From: Phytophthora colocasiae
Lineage: Eukaryota; Oomycota; Peronosporomycetes; Peronosporales; Peronosporaceae
Direction of reading: 5' to 3'
Length of the DNA stretch: 64,000 nt
NCBI GenBank assembly: GCA_018806915.1
Contig: JAGKQI010000098.1
Coordinates: 2,108,001-2,172,000, forward strand
In this document: positions 1-12,300 of the stretch, piece after piece
Layout: the number at the start of each line of letters is the position of its first letter
Position numbering within the stretch: the stretch's first letter is position 1
Made by a program: the position numbers and the translations under genes
Notes under the pieces: model-generated
Seen by the model: the letters and a program-made list of their open reading frames with translations, nothing else
What the model was told of the DNA's origin: nothing
Database searches by the model: none

Positions 1-839
1 CGCAGAGGGGGCTTCTGCGGTGTCGTATGGTGACTTGCGTCCTGCCAAATGTCTCGAGCCGCTGATGTCAGCCAACTCAGTTCCAGGCAACTAGGTAGTT
101 TCACACAATTTCTATTTGCCATCGTAAAACATACTGGACAGTTCGATATGTACATGATGCCGGTATTTTTTATTACTGCGTTTCTGAATAGAATTTACGA
201 AAAACATCGGGCGAGCGAACCTTTTGCTTTTGTCCACACTTTTCCAATCCGTTTCGACAAAGCTTTTTTCGTTTAGTTGATTACAGTTCTCCTTTTGCTT
301 CTGCCACTAAAAACTTATGAACAAGAAATCGCTGAAACCAATGTATAGGAAATCCAAATTCGAGTAGGCGGATCGAAACGAGATGTCGAAGGTTTTACCA
401 ACTACAGCCTTATCAACAGTGTTGATTCAACATCACTATCAACTGCATTGGGATAGACGAATTGACAATGTCTGCGAAAAAATCCTAGCGCCGCTCGTTT
501 CACGAAAGTGTATATCGTTTCGGAGTCTCCACGTTGAATGAAAAGCAATTGTCATTAATGAGAAGCATCTTTAGCTCATTCCTACTTGAAAGTAAGAATA
601 GAAGTAGTACCGTCAATCTTAATGCCGCTGAGAAAAAGTTTGTTTCGTGGAGCCCATGGCGATTGCCACATCACATCTAGTGCTGAACACGAGAAGAAGC
701 CGTTGCCGAAAGAAAAAAAGTGGATATGTGCTAATTAAATTGACGTCAATTCATGATGCTTTCACTCACAGTGGTGCAGCAGAAAAGAGATAGACTCAGG
801 ATCCACTCATGTCCAAAATCCAAATTTTTTTTCGATTAT
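1..839. other. Intergenic, no gene recognised
   Basis: No reading frame here has recognisable protein features. One 75-codon frame near the start has no family resemblance and no spliced continuation that I could find. The stretch is AT-richer than the coding regions downstream and contains no clear repeat. Confidence 0.5.
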
Positions 840-1075
840 GCTGCAATATCGCAGCAACTTCCGCCTTCGTCTTCGCTTTCATTACGTTAGCCAGTCCAGC
901 GTAGCCGGTCATGAGAAGCCAAGTCTTAACTCTACAAATTCGTGAATTACCCGAATACAGTGTTGAACGCTGCAGCATTCTGACGTCAAAGTACACATGG
1001 CTAAAAGAGTTTCTACTCACTAGACAATGCATGAGTAAAGGCATCGTAGCAGTGCCGCAGACTACCAGAGCTTTT
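840..1075 (+). pseudogene. Decayed fragment of the neighbouring AA17 LPMO gene
   Basis: The stretch is a diverged, internally deleted copy of the 5' half of the intact LPMO gene about 900 bp downstream. The signal-peptide segment (coding for roughly AATSAVIFVFA in the intact gene) is still alignable at 842-895. After a gap that removes the mature N-terminus, the block coding for SKYTxLKEFLL and MSKG is recognisable near 985-1040. Homology fades after about 1075. The frame is broken and the N-terminal His of the copper site is missing, so this cannot make an active enzyme. I infer a tandem duplication followed by decay. Confidence 0.75.
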
Positions 1076-1729
1076 ATCTCGGGTTCCATTTCTTTAAGAA
1101 GTTGAATCGGCATTGTTTGTTCAGCATACATGTACATGTACTATAGCGTATTAACTCCTCCCACACATACTTTTTGAAAAACTATAAACTATATCGGGAT
1201 AGATATTTAGCTTAGATATTATTCAAGAATACGTGCCCAAAGGTACCATTGTGCTAAACCCCACAAATTTGGTTGTCAGCACTGCACGTTGCTAGTTTAC
1301 CGAAAAGTTTTTTTTTTTCTTCTTACGAACATTTCAATGATTTTGCGTGGTAACTCACTTCATACTTCTACAGTAGTAGTAGTATTTGAAGAAATCAGCG
1401 GTAACTGTTTCAGTAGAAGCAAGGATACATCGAGTGAACTCTGCGTTGTGTGCATGTACAGCAGGACCTCGTAAGTTCCAGTAGAACCAACTTACGCTGC
1501 GTTTTATCCAAGGATTTGGTGGGATGCAATAACACCGTGAAAGCACAGCTCCTCTACCCATACGGACAGTAAAAGCAGATCGTAAGAAAAACGAGTAAAG
1601 GAGGTCGTCAAGTATTTGTGACTACGTGTACCGTAATCTACGATGATTCAGCAACGATCACTCAATAGCCAAGCGATTCCATCAAACCAAGCTTTTTCAT
1701 TCTCAAATTTACAACAACCGTCAAGGCCT

Positions 1730-2527
1730 ATGTTCGCAGCAACTTCCGCCGTTATCTTCGTTTTCGCCACGTTAACTACTTCCAGTGTTGACGCTCATGG
1801 GACACTGTCCAAGCCTGGTCTCAAGTTCACGGGTGAAGGTTACGGCGGTAACTTCGCTGCTTTGGTGCCCATGACCGCTCTTACGCCTCAACAAGGCGAC
1901 AAATTTACAAACTACCCGGATGCAGGACTGAATGCTGCGGCATTCGGAAAGTCGTTCAAGGCGTCAAAATACACATCGTTGAAGGAGTTTCTGCTCGCTA
2001 ACCAAGATATGAGCAAAGGCCGATTCACGATGCCCAAGACTCCCGAATGTGGCTTCACGGACCCCACGGGTGGGGCTGTACAGCCGCTACCGGACCAGGT
2101 CGAATGGTACGGAGGCAAGATGAACCACGACGGACCGTGTGAGATCTGGTGCGACGATGAGATCGTCTTGCCATTTACGGCCAACTGTGCGGTGACGTAC
2201 CCGGAGGGCAAGTTCCCGTACCAGAAGGCCAAATGTGAGGGGAAGAAACGCTTGACGATGTACTGGATGTCGACGCTGTTGGAGTGGCAGGTGTACATCG
2301 ACTGTGCGAAGATCGGAGAAGGTGGTCCATCGGCTTCAGAAACGACCAGTACGACTGCTACAAACACTGGTGGTGGTGGCAATGCTACTACGTCTGGAAA
2401 TGGGGGGACATCGACTACTTCTCCTTCGACTGAGACTCAGATGGGCAACGGAGACGCTGTTGGAAAGGAGGCGGGATCGACGACCAACCCGCGGTGCAAG
2501 CGCAAACTGCGTCTGGACGAGGAGTAA
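1730..2527 (+). CDS. Secreted AA17-type lytic polysaccharide monooxygenase
   Basis: Predicted copper-dependent polysaccharide monooxygenase. AA17 is an oomycete family whose characterised members attack pectin (homogalacturonan). The ORF opens at 1643, but the Met at 1730 starts a textbook signal peptide (MFAATSAVIFVFATL...SSVDA) whose cleavage would expose HGTLSKP, giving the N-terminal His of the histidine brace; I prefer that start (265 aa). Paired Cys residues typical of the fold are visible (PECGF, GPCEIWC, NCAV, KAKCEG), and MNHDGPC carries a candidate second copper His. The last 70 residues are a Ser/Thr/Gly-rich tail ending in a basic stretch, likely a glycosylated linker without a binding domain. 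Single exon. A decayed copy lies just upstream. The exact AA17 placement is from memory of the family and is not verified. Confidence 0.8.
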   Translation: MFAATSAVIFVFATLTTSSVDAHGTLSKPGLKFTGEGYGGNFAALVPMTALTPQQGDKFTNYPDAGLNAAAFGKSFKASKYTSLKEFLLANQDMSKGRFTMPKTPECGFTDPTGGAVQPLPDQVEWYGGKMNHDGPCEIWCDDEIVLPFTANCAVTYPEGKFPYQKAKCEGKKRLTMYWMSTLLEWQVYIDCAKIGEGGPSASETTSTTATNTGGGGNATTSGNGGTSTTSPSTETQMGNGDAVGKEAGSTTNPRCKRKLRLDEE

Positions 2528-3789
2528 AAGCCGTAGGATCTTTGTGTAGTGTGGTGGAGCCTCTAGAGAGCATCCATCGGCTACAGTATGTGCGTGCAAC
2601 TGAGTTCACAATAAACTTGTCCATGGATCTACTTCTGCGTAGAATGGCTATCTTTATTGCGGTGTTCCGAGGGCCAATATGACAACGCAATACATTATGT
2701 TAGATAATTTGACGTTACGAACAAATGCTGGCCTCATGTTTATCGGTCCACTGACAATAAAGCAACGGAGGCTCTACTACCCCCAGTTATTAGAATTTGC
2801 TTCTATTGAACTCGAAAAGAATTGTGGTGTTTAAGCAAACACATCGGAACTTCACAAGAAAGGAAGCAGCTTGTATACCCTTTTTGTTTCTGAGTATTTT
2901 ACAAGAACGCCTTGAATGTGGACGTTCTTGAAACTCAAGCAGCGAGGACTAGATTTACAATAATGGGGCAGTCAACGTTAGAACACTTGGTTTCGATCCA
3001 CTAACTGCTAAGACGTTATCTCCTCCTGAACGGCGGAGTTAGATTCCTCGCACGTAATAATGACGAGATGTTTTCACTCGTTTTATTATAATAGTGAGCT
3101 TTGCGGTTATAGCTTATCATATGAAGTTCCTCCATTGAGGTAAATCAAGTGACATACGTCGTGTTCGGATCGTTATCAGTGCGTCGTGGTGAATGCGATT
3201 TTGACTTCAACTTGTTAAACCGCAGTCCAACTGGTTGATGGCTACGCGCTGCGAATCACCGTCACGGCATGTTGCAAACCTCTGGAGATCTTGTCCTTTA
3301 TGACGCAGCGGCCGTCAGACACATCAGCAACGACTGCGGCCTCGACGTGTACTGCAGTCGAGACTTGACCTGTGAAACTACGTGCACAATGTGCCTTACA
3401 TTAAGCTCTTCTTCATCTTCAATACTAATTTCCCGTAGATACATAATACCCTGACTAATTGCATTCATGAGTCCACCATTGCTGCTTGGTGTGTCATCAC
3501 CAAACACAGTTGCTAATCTCCATATTTAATAATTATTCTTTACTAAACCTTTTGTATATACACATATCAACTGTATTTTACATCTTCATATAACGATGGA
3601 TTCATCCGACAGCTGTTCACAAAACTGGCTCATCACCCGAAGTTCCTTCGCGACTCAAAGGCTCAAAGTCTCTGGTCACCAGCTCGAGTGGCTCTCACTA
3701 TCCGCGCATAAGAGTTATGCGCTTAGGCCTCTGGGCCCTTCCAGTCCGTTCCCTTCTCTTCGTCCCCTCTCGCGCCTTCTTTATCGTCC
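2528..3789. other. Intergenic between LPMO and zinc-finger gene
   Basis: No convincing gene. Small frames near 3270-3500 overlap on both strands and have no recognisable features. The last 250 bases before 3790 are C/T-rich, as is usual upstream of oomycete genes. No tandem or inverted repeat seen. Confidence 0.45.
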
Positions 3790-5592
3790 ATGGCGGCCGC
3801 AGACTCTCGCCCTGACAGTGCGTCACAAGGAGACGACGAACTTTCGACCGACAAGAAGGAGGAAGTACAACAAAAAGAACAGGAGGTCACGCAACAGGAA
3901 GAAGACAGTCGAGTCCACGAGGTCACTGAGAGCTCTTCAGACGAAAGCGGAGATGAAAAACCAAGTAGGAACCGCAGTGTGACATCTGACAATTCCACGG
4001 AATTAAGCTCTTTAGAAGCTGGAACAGTGGAAGAAGAAGAAGAGGAAAAAGCCTCTGAGATGCCAGCACCTGAAGTGGTGGAGAGGATGCGCGCTGGAGT
4101 GTACATGCCCGAGCCGGAGGTGGTCTACAACACGAAAAACGTGGCTGATATGCACTATTTGTTCACGAATGACAAGTTGAAGGAGGAATCGCCGGCGGTT
4201 GTGCTGCGGTCCGACCCGTTTTGCATCCCGAGAGTTACAGATAACGTGCCTAACTATCGACCGATGCTCAACCCTTTGAGTATTTTTCTGGGGGAAGACC
4301 AATTGCTACCGGGAAATTTCAGATTAGATCCGACAGAGCGATTACCGAATGTCGGAGGGAAGAAAGAAAGAAGAGGAAGAATTCTACCACCACCGGGAAG
4401 CTCAGCTTCATCTACGAGCTCTGGAAAACAATTTCGAGGGAAAACCAGCGCGTTCATGGGGACGATGCCGCGTCAAACGGAGTTTGCAGAGATTCCAGTG
4501 TCGGAGAAGCTTTTCCAGAACCACGAGGTGTTTCGGCCTTCACCACCGATTCCGCGGGTTCCGGTTTCGCCGTCGAGGGATCAGAAAGCAGCTTCGTCAG
4601 TGAGCGGCAGACAATTTCCAGCAGGAAATTCAGAAGATGAGCAGGGCTCAACATCGGCAGGATCTTCCAGTGCAGTTAACACCTCAGCTTCACTCTCTGA
4701 TGCGATGTTGCTATCGTCTATTCAGCATACGCTTGACGCTACAACGGCTGCTCTTGCATCAACTGAAAGCAGTGCGTCATCACTAGACGTTACTGAGTCA
4801 TCGCGTTCAATTCCTGAGGTGCCAACATCAGGGTACCAGATCCAGCAGCTTCAACCGCTGGAATCCGTCGCTGATACATTGACTAACTACTTGCCAAGTC
4901 TCAACTCATCGGCACCTGACAGCGGTCGGTCTACGGACGGGCAATATTACGGAGGGTACAACCCAGTTGGCAAACGGATCGAGTACCCTCCCAGCACCCC
5001 TGGTACATTCGGTAGTTTTCTTTCAGCATCAGTTGAAGCCCAATCCAGTGGCCCATACTCTGGGCTATACATTGACAGTTCAGGGGCTCAAGCTTCCAAC
5101 CAGAATATGCAGAATTTTTCCTCAGCATTGGGCTCGATTTCTCTCTCCACTCCAACGAACGAGGCTGGTCTTAACAATGGGCTCATAACGCCGCAAAGTG
5201 GAGCAGCAAGGAGTGGAGGGACCCCGCGGCGTCCAGGGGCGAAGAAACCGCGTGCGAAGAACGTCTTTCGACCGTGCAGTGCACCAGGTTGTACAAAAGG
5301 AGCCCGTGGTAAGTCTGGACTGTGCCAGAAGCATGGTGGAGGCAAGCGTTGTGCGACCCCCAATTGTCCGAAGGGTGCACAGGGCAGCAGTAGCATGTGT
5401 TTATTCCATGGAGGTGGCTACCGCTGCACTGTTGAAGGGTGCACTACAGGAGCTCGAGGCACTTCGGGTCTCTGTGCCAAGCATGGAGGCTACAAGAAAG
5501 GCAAGGCAGGGTCAACTGGTAAGCGTGGACCCAATACTGATGACACTGCAACCAAGCGAGTACGAACGGATGAGCCACCTATAACGGATTAA
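3790..5592 (+). CDS. WRKY19-like zinc-finger protein with three CX4CX10CX2H repeats
   Basis: A 600-residue protein, probably nuclear. The first 120 residues are very acidic and Ser-rich (runs of EEEEE and SSDE). The middle is low-complexity Ser/Pro/Gln. The only ordered region is near residues 494-566: three head-to-tail copies of a 24-residue finger with the spacing C-x4-C-x10-C-x2-H, each containing GAxGxSxxC and ending HGG. This finger occurs in plant WRKY19-like and many oomycete proteins; a role in DNA or protein binding is inferred, and no WRKY domain is present. A basic stretch (TPRRPGAKKPRAKN) directly before the fingers and KKGKAG...KRG after them are candidate nuclear localisation signals. 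The start at 3790 sits in a good context (CCATGGC). No intron needed. Confidence 0.8.
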   Translation: MAAADSRPDSASQGDDELSTDKKEEVQQKEQEVTQQEEDSRVHEVTESSSDESGDEKPSRNRSVTSDNSTELSSLEAGTVEEEEEEKASEMPAPEVVERMRAGVYMPEPEVVYNTKNVADMHYLFTNDKLKEESPAVVLRSDPFCIPRVTDNVPNYRPMLNPLSIFLGEDQLLPGNFRLDPTERLPNVGGKKERRGRILPPPGSSASSTSSGKQFRGKTSAFMGTMPRQTEFAEIPVSEKLFQNHEVFRPSPPIPRVPVSPSRDQKAASSVSGRQFPAGNSEDEQGSTSAGSSSAVNTSASLSDAMLLSSIQHTLDATTAALASTESSASSLDVTESSRSIPEVPTSGYQIQQLQPLESVADTLTNYLPSLNSSAPDSGRSTDGQYYGGYNPVGKRIEYPPSTPGTFGSFLSASVEAQSSGPYSGLYIDSSGAQASNQNMQNFSSALGSISLSTPTNEAGLNNGLITPQSGAARSGGTPRRPGAKKPRAKNVFRPCSAPGCTKGARGKSGLCQKHGGGKRCATPNCPKGAQGSSSMCLFHGGGYRCTVEGCTTGARGTSGLCAKHGGYKKGKAGSTGKRGPNTDDTATKRVRTDEPPITD

Positions 5593-5716
5593 AAAAAGAG
5601 GTCCTAGACCATATTTAAGACACAACAACATTGTACTGGTTCCGTGAATTTGTTGGTACTACCAACTTGGTGACGTTCTTGATGGTGAGAAGCTCCCAAG
5701 GCTGAGCTAACAGAAC

Positions 5717-7064
<1,348 letters not shown>

Positions 7065-7088
7065 TTCTATCAAACCTTCAATTGACAC

Positions 7089-7442
7089 AGAATACCTCTC
7101 AAGTATGAAAATACCTTTAAATTAGAATATTATTGTGAACAAGAGGTGCAATGCTGTTGAATGTTTAAATACTATGTAGTATGTCATTTAGTGTTTTTCT
7201 AGTCAGGAATATGCATGAGCTGTCAGACACGAAGATGAAAATGTGGCCGTCTATCTATTTTCTTCGTTGTCATTCACGTGTGTGAATGTCTCCGTTGTGT
7301 ATTGTCCGAATGCTCTCAGGTATTTACCTGCTTGGCATACTACGGATCCAGCTCCATCTGGGCATTCCCTTCCCTTTACCCTATCTTGCAGTATTTTTCT
7401 TTAATTTTTCGCGGGTGGATCCTTTGAAGCTGTCAACACCGC
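7089..7442. other. Short intergenic gap
   Basis: Separates the start of the iminopeptidase gene from the end of the TFIIS-N/SAM gene, both on the minus strand. It should hold the iminopeptidase promoter. A 78-codon plus-strand frame here (7286-7522) overlaps the last exon of the next gene and is dismissed. Confidence 0.5.
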
Positions 7443-9176
7443 TCACTTTTTCTTCTTCTTCAGCATGTTCTTATTGCGCATATCCTCTTGAAGATCTTCG
7501 TACTCGCCAACCAGAGCACTAAAGAGCACAACAACAAAAGAGTTAGCCCTAAAAAAAAAGATCATCTAACCCAAACATACCTGTGCTTCTCTTCCTTCTG
7601 GATCTCGTCATAGGACGCCTCCATGTTGATCGAGTCGTCCGAGTCGTATGAGTATGCCCTCTTCCGGTTCTTTCGGAACATCGCAGTAATGTGACCAAGA
7701 CGGTACTCACCGTCATCACTCACCACAAAGCTGTCGTCCGAGTCTTCGTCTTCAAACGGATCGCGACGTCGCATGCGTGACGATTTCTGGAAGCGGTCGC
7801 GCCGCTGGGAGGATGCAGACGTCGAGTGTTTATGCCGTAAATCGTCCAGAGCCTGCTGGATCAAACGGTGGTGGCCCTTCTTAGGTACGAGGCCAGGCAA
7901 GTCCGACTTCTCGATCGTGCTCAATAGCTTCACCGAGTCGAAGCCGTTCTCAAAGAAGGAAGGAGCATATTCACTCATATCCACGCTCAAGCCCTTGAGC
8001 CAGGAGATTACTTCGCGCTGTCCTTCAGATAGATTTGCCTCCTTCCTTCTGGATGCTGAGCTGGGTTTCTTCTTGGTTCCACTCGAGGAGTTGCTGGCCG
8101 TAGAGCTAGCGCCAATGCCACACACTCGAGGGTACATCTTGTCCAGCATCGCCTTGCGTGCATCCACTGCAGGGGGGAGTTCCCTCGAAGCCGAGCTGCC
8201 TCTCGACGAGGCGCTGGAGGGCCGCGAGCCTGGTCTTGGTCGTTCTTTGAGTTGTGTGTTGCTGCTACTGCTCCGAGCTCGCTCAGGCTCTCGACGACCA
8301 GTATCGCTTCCGCTTCCAGCTTGTCCGGATAGCGCTCTGTATTTAAGTTGGCGTTGCCGGTGTCTCTCCTCTGCTGACCTGTTGCGACGGCAGTTCATCT
8401 CATTAAAACCCTTTTACCTGGCAACGCATCAGCACATACGACCGACGACTTACATGTTGGCTAGAGAAGTAGCAGGACGTCTCGCCTGCTGCGGCATTCT
8501 CGATGTCGGTAGCACTCGACGAGCCAATGGAGGAGCCGAGCCTGATCTGTGGTTAGCACTGGAGAGTGGTCGTCTCTGAGCTAATTGAGCTCTGCTAATA
8601 GAGCTCCTGGACGGGGCAGTCGACACTGTAGTGCCTCTCCTTCCTTTAGAAATAGGTCCACTGAGCACTTGCACCGTCCGTGAGTCTCTCTTGGCCCGTT
8701 CACTGGCATATCCTTCCTGCAGCTTCTTCCTGGCACTCTCCAGCCTCTTTTGATCTCCTGAAGCTGTCATTTATAGCATCAATAGCATTAGTACCCCTTA
8801 TTAAGGGTTATAAATATAATAAAACATCATCCCAACCTCTTTTGGGTGGTGATGGACTAGGAACTCGATGTCTCTCCGGTGGTCGACTTGACGACGGGCC
8901 TTTGCTAGCAATACCCACAGCATTCTTCCACCTGTTAGTGAGGCTCTGACTGTATCCGCTTACGATCGGGTCTTCGTGCTTCTTGAGCTTATTAACGGCC
9001 GCTCCAATCTTGGTGCGCTGCAGCAGCTCCTTGTCCACCTGCAGCGACGTGAGTTTCCCCAATAGATTGCGCATGTCCGCCCCCACTCCTTTGTCCGTCT
9101 TCCAGCCGTCACGTTTCGTCACCTGCGAGATCTGCTGCGCCATTGCGGCCACGTCCTTCTCCCCCGTGAGGGCCAT
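7443..9176 (-). CDS. TFIIS-N / SAM / SPT2-like chromatin protein
   Basis: Four exons: 9176-8837, 8763-8454, 8378-7581 and 7518-7443, giving 507 residues in frame throughout. Residues about 20-95 resemble the TFIIS N-terminal (LW) domain: RNLLGKLTSLQVDKELLQRT, then IGAAVNKLKKHEDP and a closing NRWKNAV. A SAM domain follows in exon 3 (EVISWLKGLSVDMSEYAPSF to the DLRHK helix). The C-terminal end (MEASYDEIQKEEKHS then ALVGEYEDLQEDMRNKNMLK and a Lys tail) resembles the SPT2 chromatin-protein C-terminus. The terminal exon of 76 nt is too short to stand out alone, but phase and sequence fit. Linkers are Ser/Arg-rich. A role in transcription elongation or histone handling is inferred. Its start lies 158 bp from the divergent TsaD gene, so they may share a promoter. 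Confidence 0.8.
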
Positions 9177-9334
9177 TACTCTGTGACTGTCTATCTACAC
9201 TGTACTCTTATGCGCCCCTCCCCTTCTTCGGACGCCTACGCGGCTATCAATACACCAGTCTCTCTTTTAAGTACGTGCCACGTTCTGTCAATCGTGAAGT
9301 AACGATAAATTGGTCCAATAGTATTGTATTGGCA

Positions 9335-12300
9335 ATGCTGAGGCTGAAAAAGAGTTGCCGGCAATTGCAGCCTGCAGTGCGGCATGCGTCGTATCTGTTG
9401 GGTATCGAGACCAGGTACGTTAATTGCAGCAATATGTATTTGTTATGGAGATTGATGCGTTATTTGCAGCTGTGATGACACGGCGGCAGCGGTATTGGAC
9501 CAGGACGGACGTGTATTGAGTAATGTCATTTCGTCCCAGTGGGAACTCAACGCACAGTGGAAAGGTGATTGTAACTGTTGGCAGGTTGAAGTGAGCTCGG
9601 CGAGGTAGATTGTAGACTGATGTATTTGTTTGTTATGTAAGGCATGTTCACTACGTAATTCTTGCTGCTGTTCGTTTAGTCGTACGCGTTCTCCTACTGC
9701 ACCATCTCGTTCTCCGCCATCTCCGCCTGCACGTTGGATGAGATACCACCACTTCATACACGCACACTCCCAAGATCACTGGCGAGTTCCGACACTCCTT
9801 CCCGTGCGGTCAACCTGAAAGCATCACAAGCCCACGTAGTTCAGCGAGCCGTGGCGCCGGGATGACCTTTGTCAGGACGTCCGCTCGCATCTTCTTGGAC
9901 TCGCAGTAGTTGATCAGCAGCACCTCCTTCTTCACGAAGTCTTTCACGAACTTGTGGCGGGTGTCAATGTGCTTCGCGTGCCCAGTGGTGTCCTCGCCTT
10001 CGAGTTGAGCGATCGCTGCTTGATTGTCGACGTGTAGCAGTGACGGCATCCGCACCTTGATCCTATCTCTTTCAAACACTCGATAACACCGAGCATGCGC
10101 GCAGTAGTATGTGAGGCCGCGACAAACTCCGACTCCATCGTCGAGAGCGCGACGCACGCTTGCTTCTTGCATATCCACGCCACCACAGCGCCGGCCATCA
10201 TTACAACGCCACCACTCACGGACTTCCTGTCGCTTCTTGTCAGCTGCGTAGTCGGCGTCGCTGTACGCCTCCACCAGCACACCATCCTCACCCATCGCGT
10301 TCTCGTCTGCGTTCATTACGAACTTGATGTTCTTGGTACCTTTGAGATACTTGGCAATCCGCTTCGCCAATCTCCAGTCAGCCTCTCTCGGTGCGTGCGA
10401 GTTCCTCGTCGCACGGTGCACGGCGAACGAGATGTCGGGTCGCGTGCACCTCGAGACCCAGAGTAAGCTGCCCACTAATGACTGAAACGTCTGCACCGTC
10501 GGGCGACCTGGTGCCAGCACCGCCACTAGGCAATAACTCACCTGGTGCCTCGCCGTCTTGCTCGCCTCCGATTGGTGTGTTGACCGGGGCCGCCTTGTCC
10601 AATCCGGAACTTCATTAACATGTCCTGATCACCTGCTCCTGGTCGAGAGCCCAGCCGTCCTCGTCGTCGTAGGTAAAGGCTATGCCCAGGAACTTCGACG
10701 ACGACTCTAAGTCGCTTCAGCTCCACAACCTGCATGTCCTGAAAGAACTTGTCCACCTTCTCCACGCTTGTGGCCGTCACGATGATGTCGTCGACGTACA
10801 CGCCGACGAGCGTCATACCATCCTTTTCGCTTTTGACGTAGAGGCAGCTGTCCGAGTAGCACTGCTGGAATCCCAGCGACAGCAAGATGCTATGCAGCAA
10901 CTGGTTCCAAAGCCTGCCCGACTGCTTGAGCCCGTAGAGCCCTTTCTCGAGCAACAACGCCAGCTCGTACTTGCTCTTGACTCTAGCGCACGGAGCTGCT
11001 CTTCTGTGAATTCCATTCCGGTGGGGATGACGAGCATGATGACCAGCTCTGCCTCCTTCTTAGCTTTCACGTAAGCACTGGGCACGTCTCCGTGGCGCGC
11101 AGGAACCTTCAGATGCGCGACACTACCAAGATGATCTTTCCCGACTCCATGTCGAGAACAGCAGAGAAAGTGTACGTATAGTCGACTCCATACTCCTGCT
11201 CGTCGCCACGCGCCACTAATCGAGCTTTGTACCGCTCGATGGTACCATCCGCGTGCGTCTTTAGTTTGAATACCCACTTGGTGTGCAGAAGCCTTCGCGT
11301 TCTCCGGCTTCTTCACCACCTTCCACGTACCGTTCTGTTCCAGCGCCTCGATCTCTTCTCTGATGGCTTGTTTCCACTTCTCTGCGCGCGGGTCCCTCAT
11401 CGCCTCGCGGAAGTTCTTCTGGTCCTTGAGCATGACCGCGCCCACGCGGCCAACGGGCACGTGCTTCTTGCCCATGTAACGCGTGCGCATACGCGTGGGC
11501 TGCACCTCTTCTGCTGGTAGCTGCTCTTCATCAGCACCAGCTCCTTCCACTCCTGCAGCGTCTTCTGCAACAACTGTTCTCTCCTTCTTGCTGCTTTTCT
11601 TCGACTTCTTCTTTGGTCGCTTCTTCTTCGACATCACCGCCGGTTCGCCGCTCTTCGGTGTCTCACTGATCTGAGACAAGTCCGCGATGGCTCCTTCCGT
11701 TCCGCGGCCTTCTCGCCATTTTCAACAGTTCTCTTCAGCTCGGGGTCCTCGCGCTTGAGTTGCTCCTGCAGCTGCGCGTTCTGCTTGCTGTCCAGCGTCT
11801 CCACGTTCTTGATGTGCTGGAGTGGTAATTACGATCCGGTCCTTCGGTAAGTACTTTGAAACCCTTCGTCTCGTCGTTTTTGCCCACGATCATGCCAACC
11901 TGTGCTCTGAACTTCCATGCTTTCTTGCCAGGATCTCTGTAGGCTGTGCACGGGCTCCCGAATGTGACAATGTCGGACAAGCTTGGCATCTTGCCCGTCA
12001 ACATCTCGAGCGGAGACATGTGCTTGGGGTTCGCGCTGCACGAGCTTCTGTTCAACACGAAAGCAGCGTACTCACTGCGTCTCCCCAGAAGTACAACGGC
12101 AACCCACTCGCGAACAGCATGCAACGTGCCATGTTCAGAACGGTGCGATGCATTCTTTCTGCTTTGCCATTCGATGCTTGATTCTCGCGCTCGCTAATCT
12201 GACGTCTAACGCCTGCTTCCTTGCAGAACATGTCCACGTTCACGTACTCCTTGCCCCCGTCGGTACGTAGTACATGAATCCGGCAATTGAATCGTTTTTC

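Noticed and set aside
796..1137. Minus-strand frame of 113 codons
   Set aside because: It is the reverse of the decayed LPMO copy and has no independent features.
4012..5396. Several minus-strand frames of 60-100 codons
   Set aside because: They are shadows of the zinc-finger gene; the plus-strand frame explains the sequence.
7773..8579. Plus-strand frame of 268 codons
   Set aside because: It is antisense to the SAM/SPT2-like gene and crosses its intron without sense.
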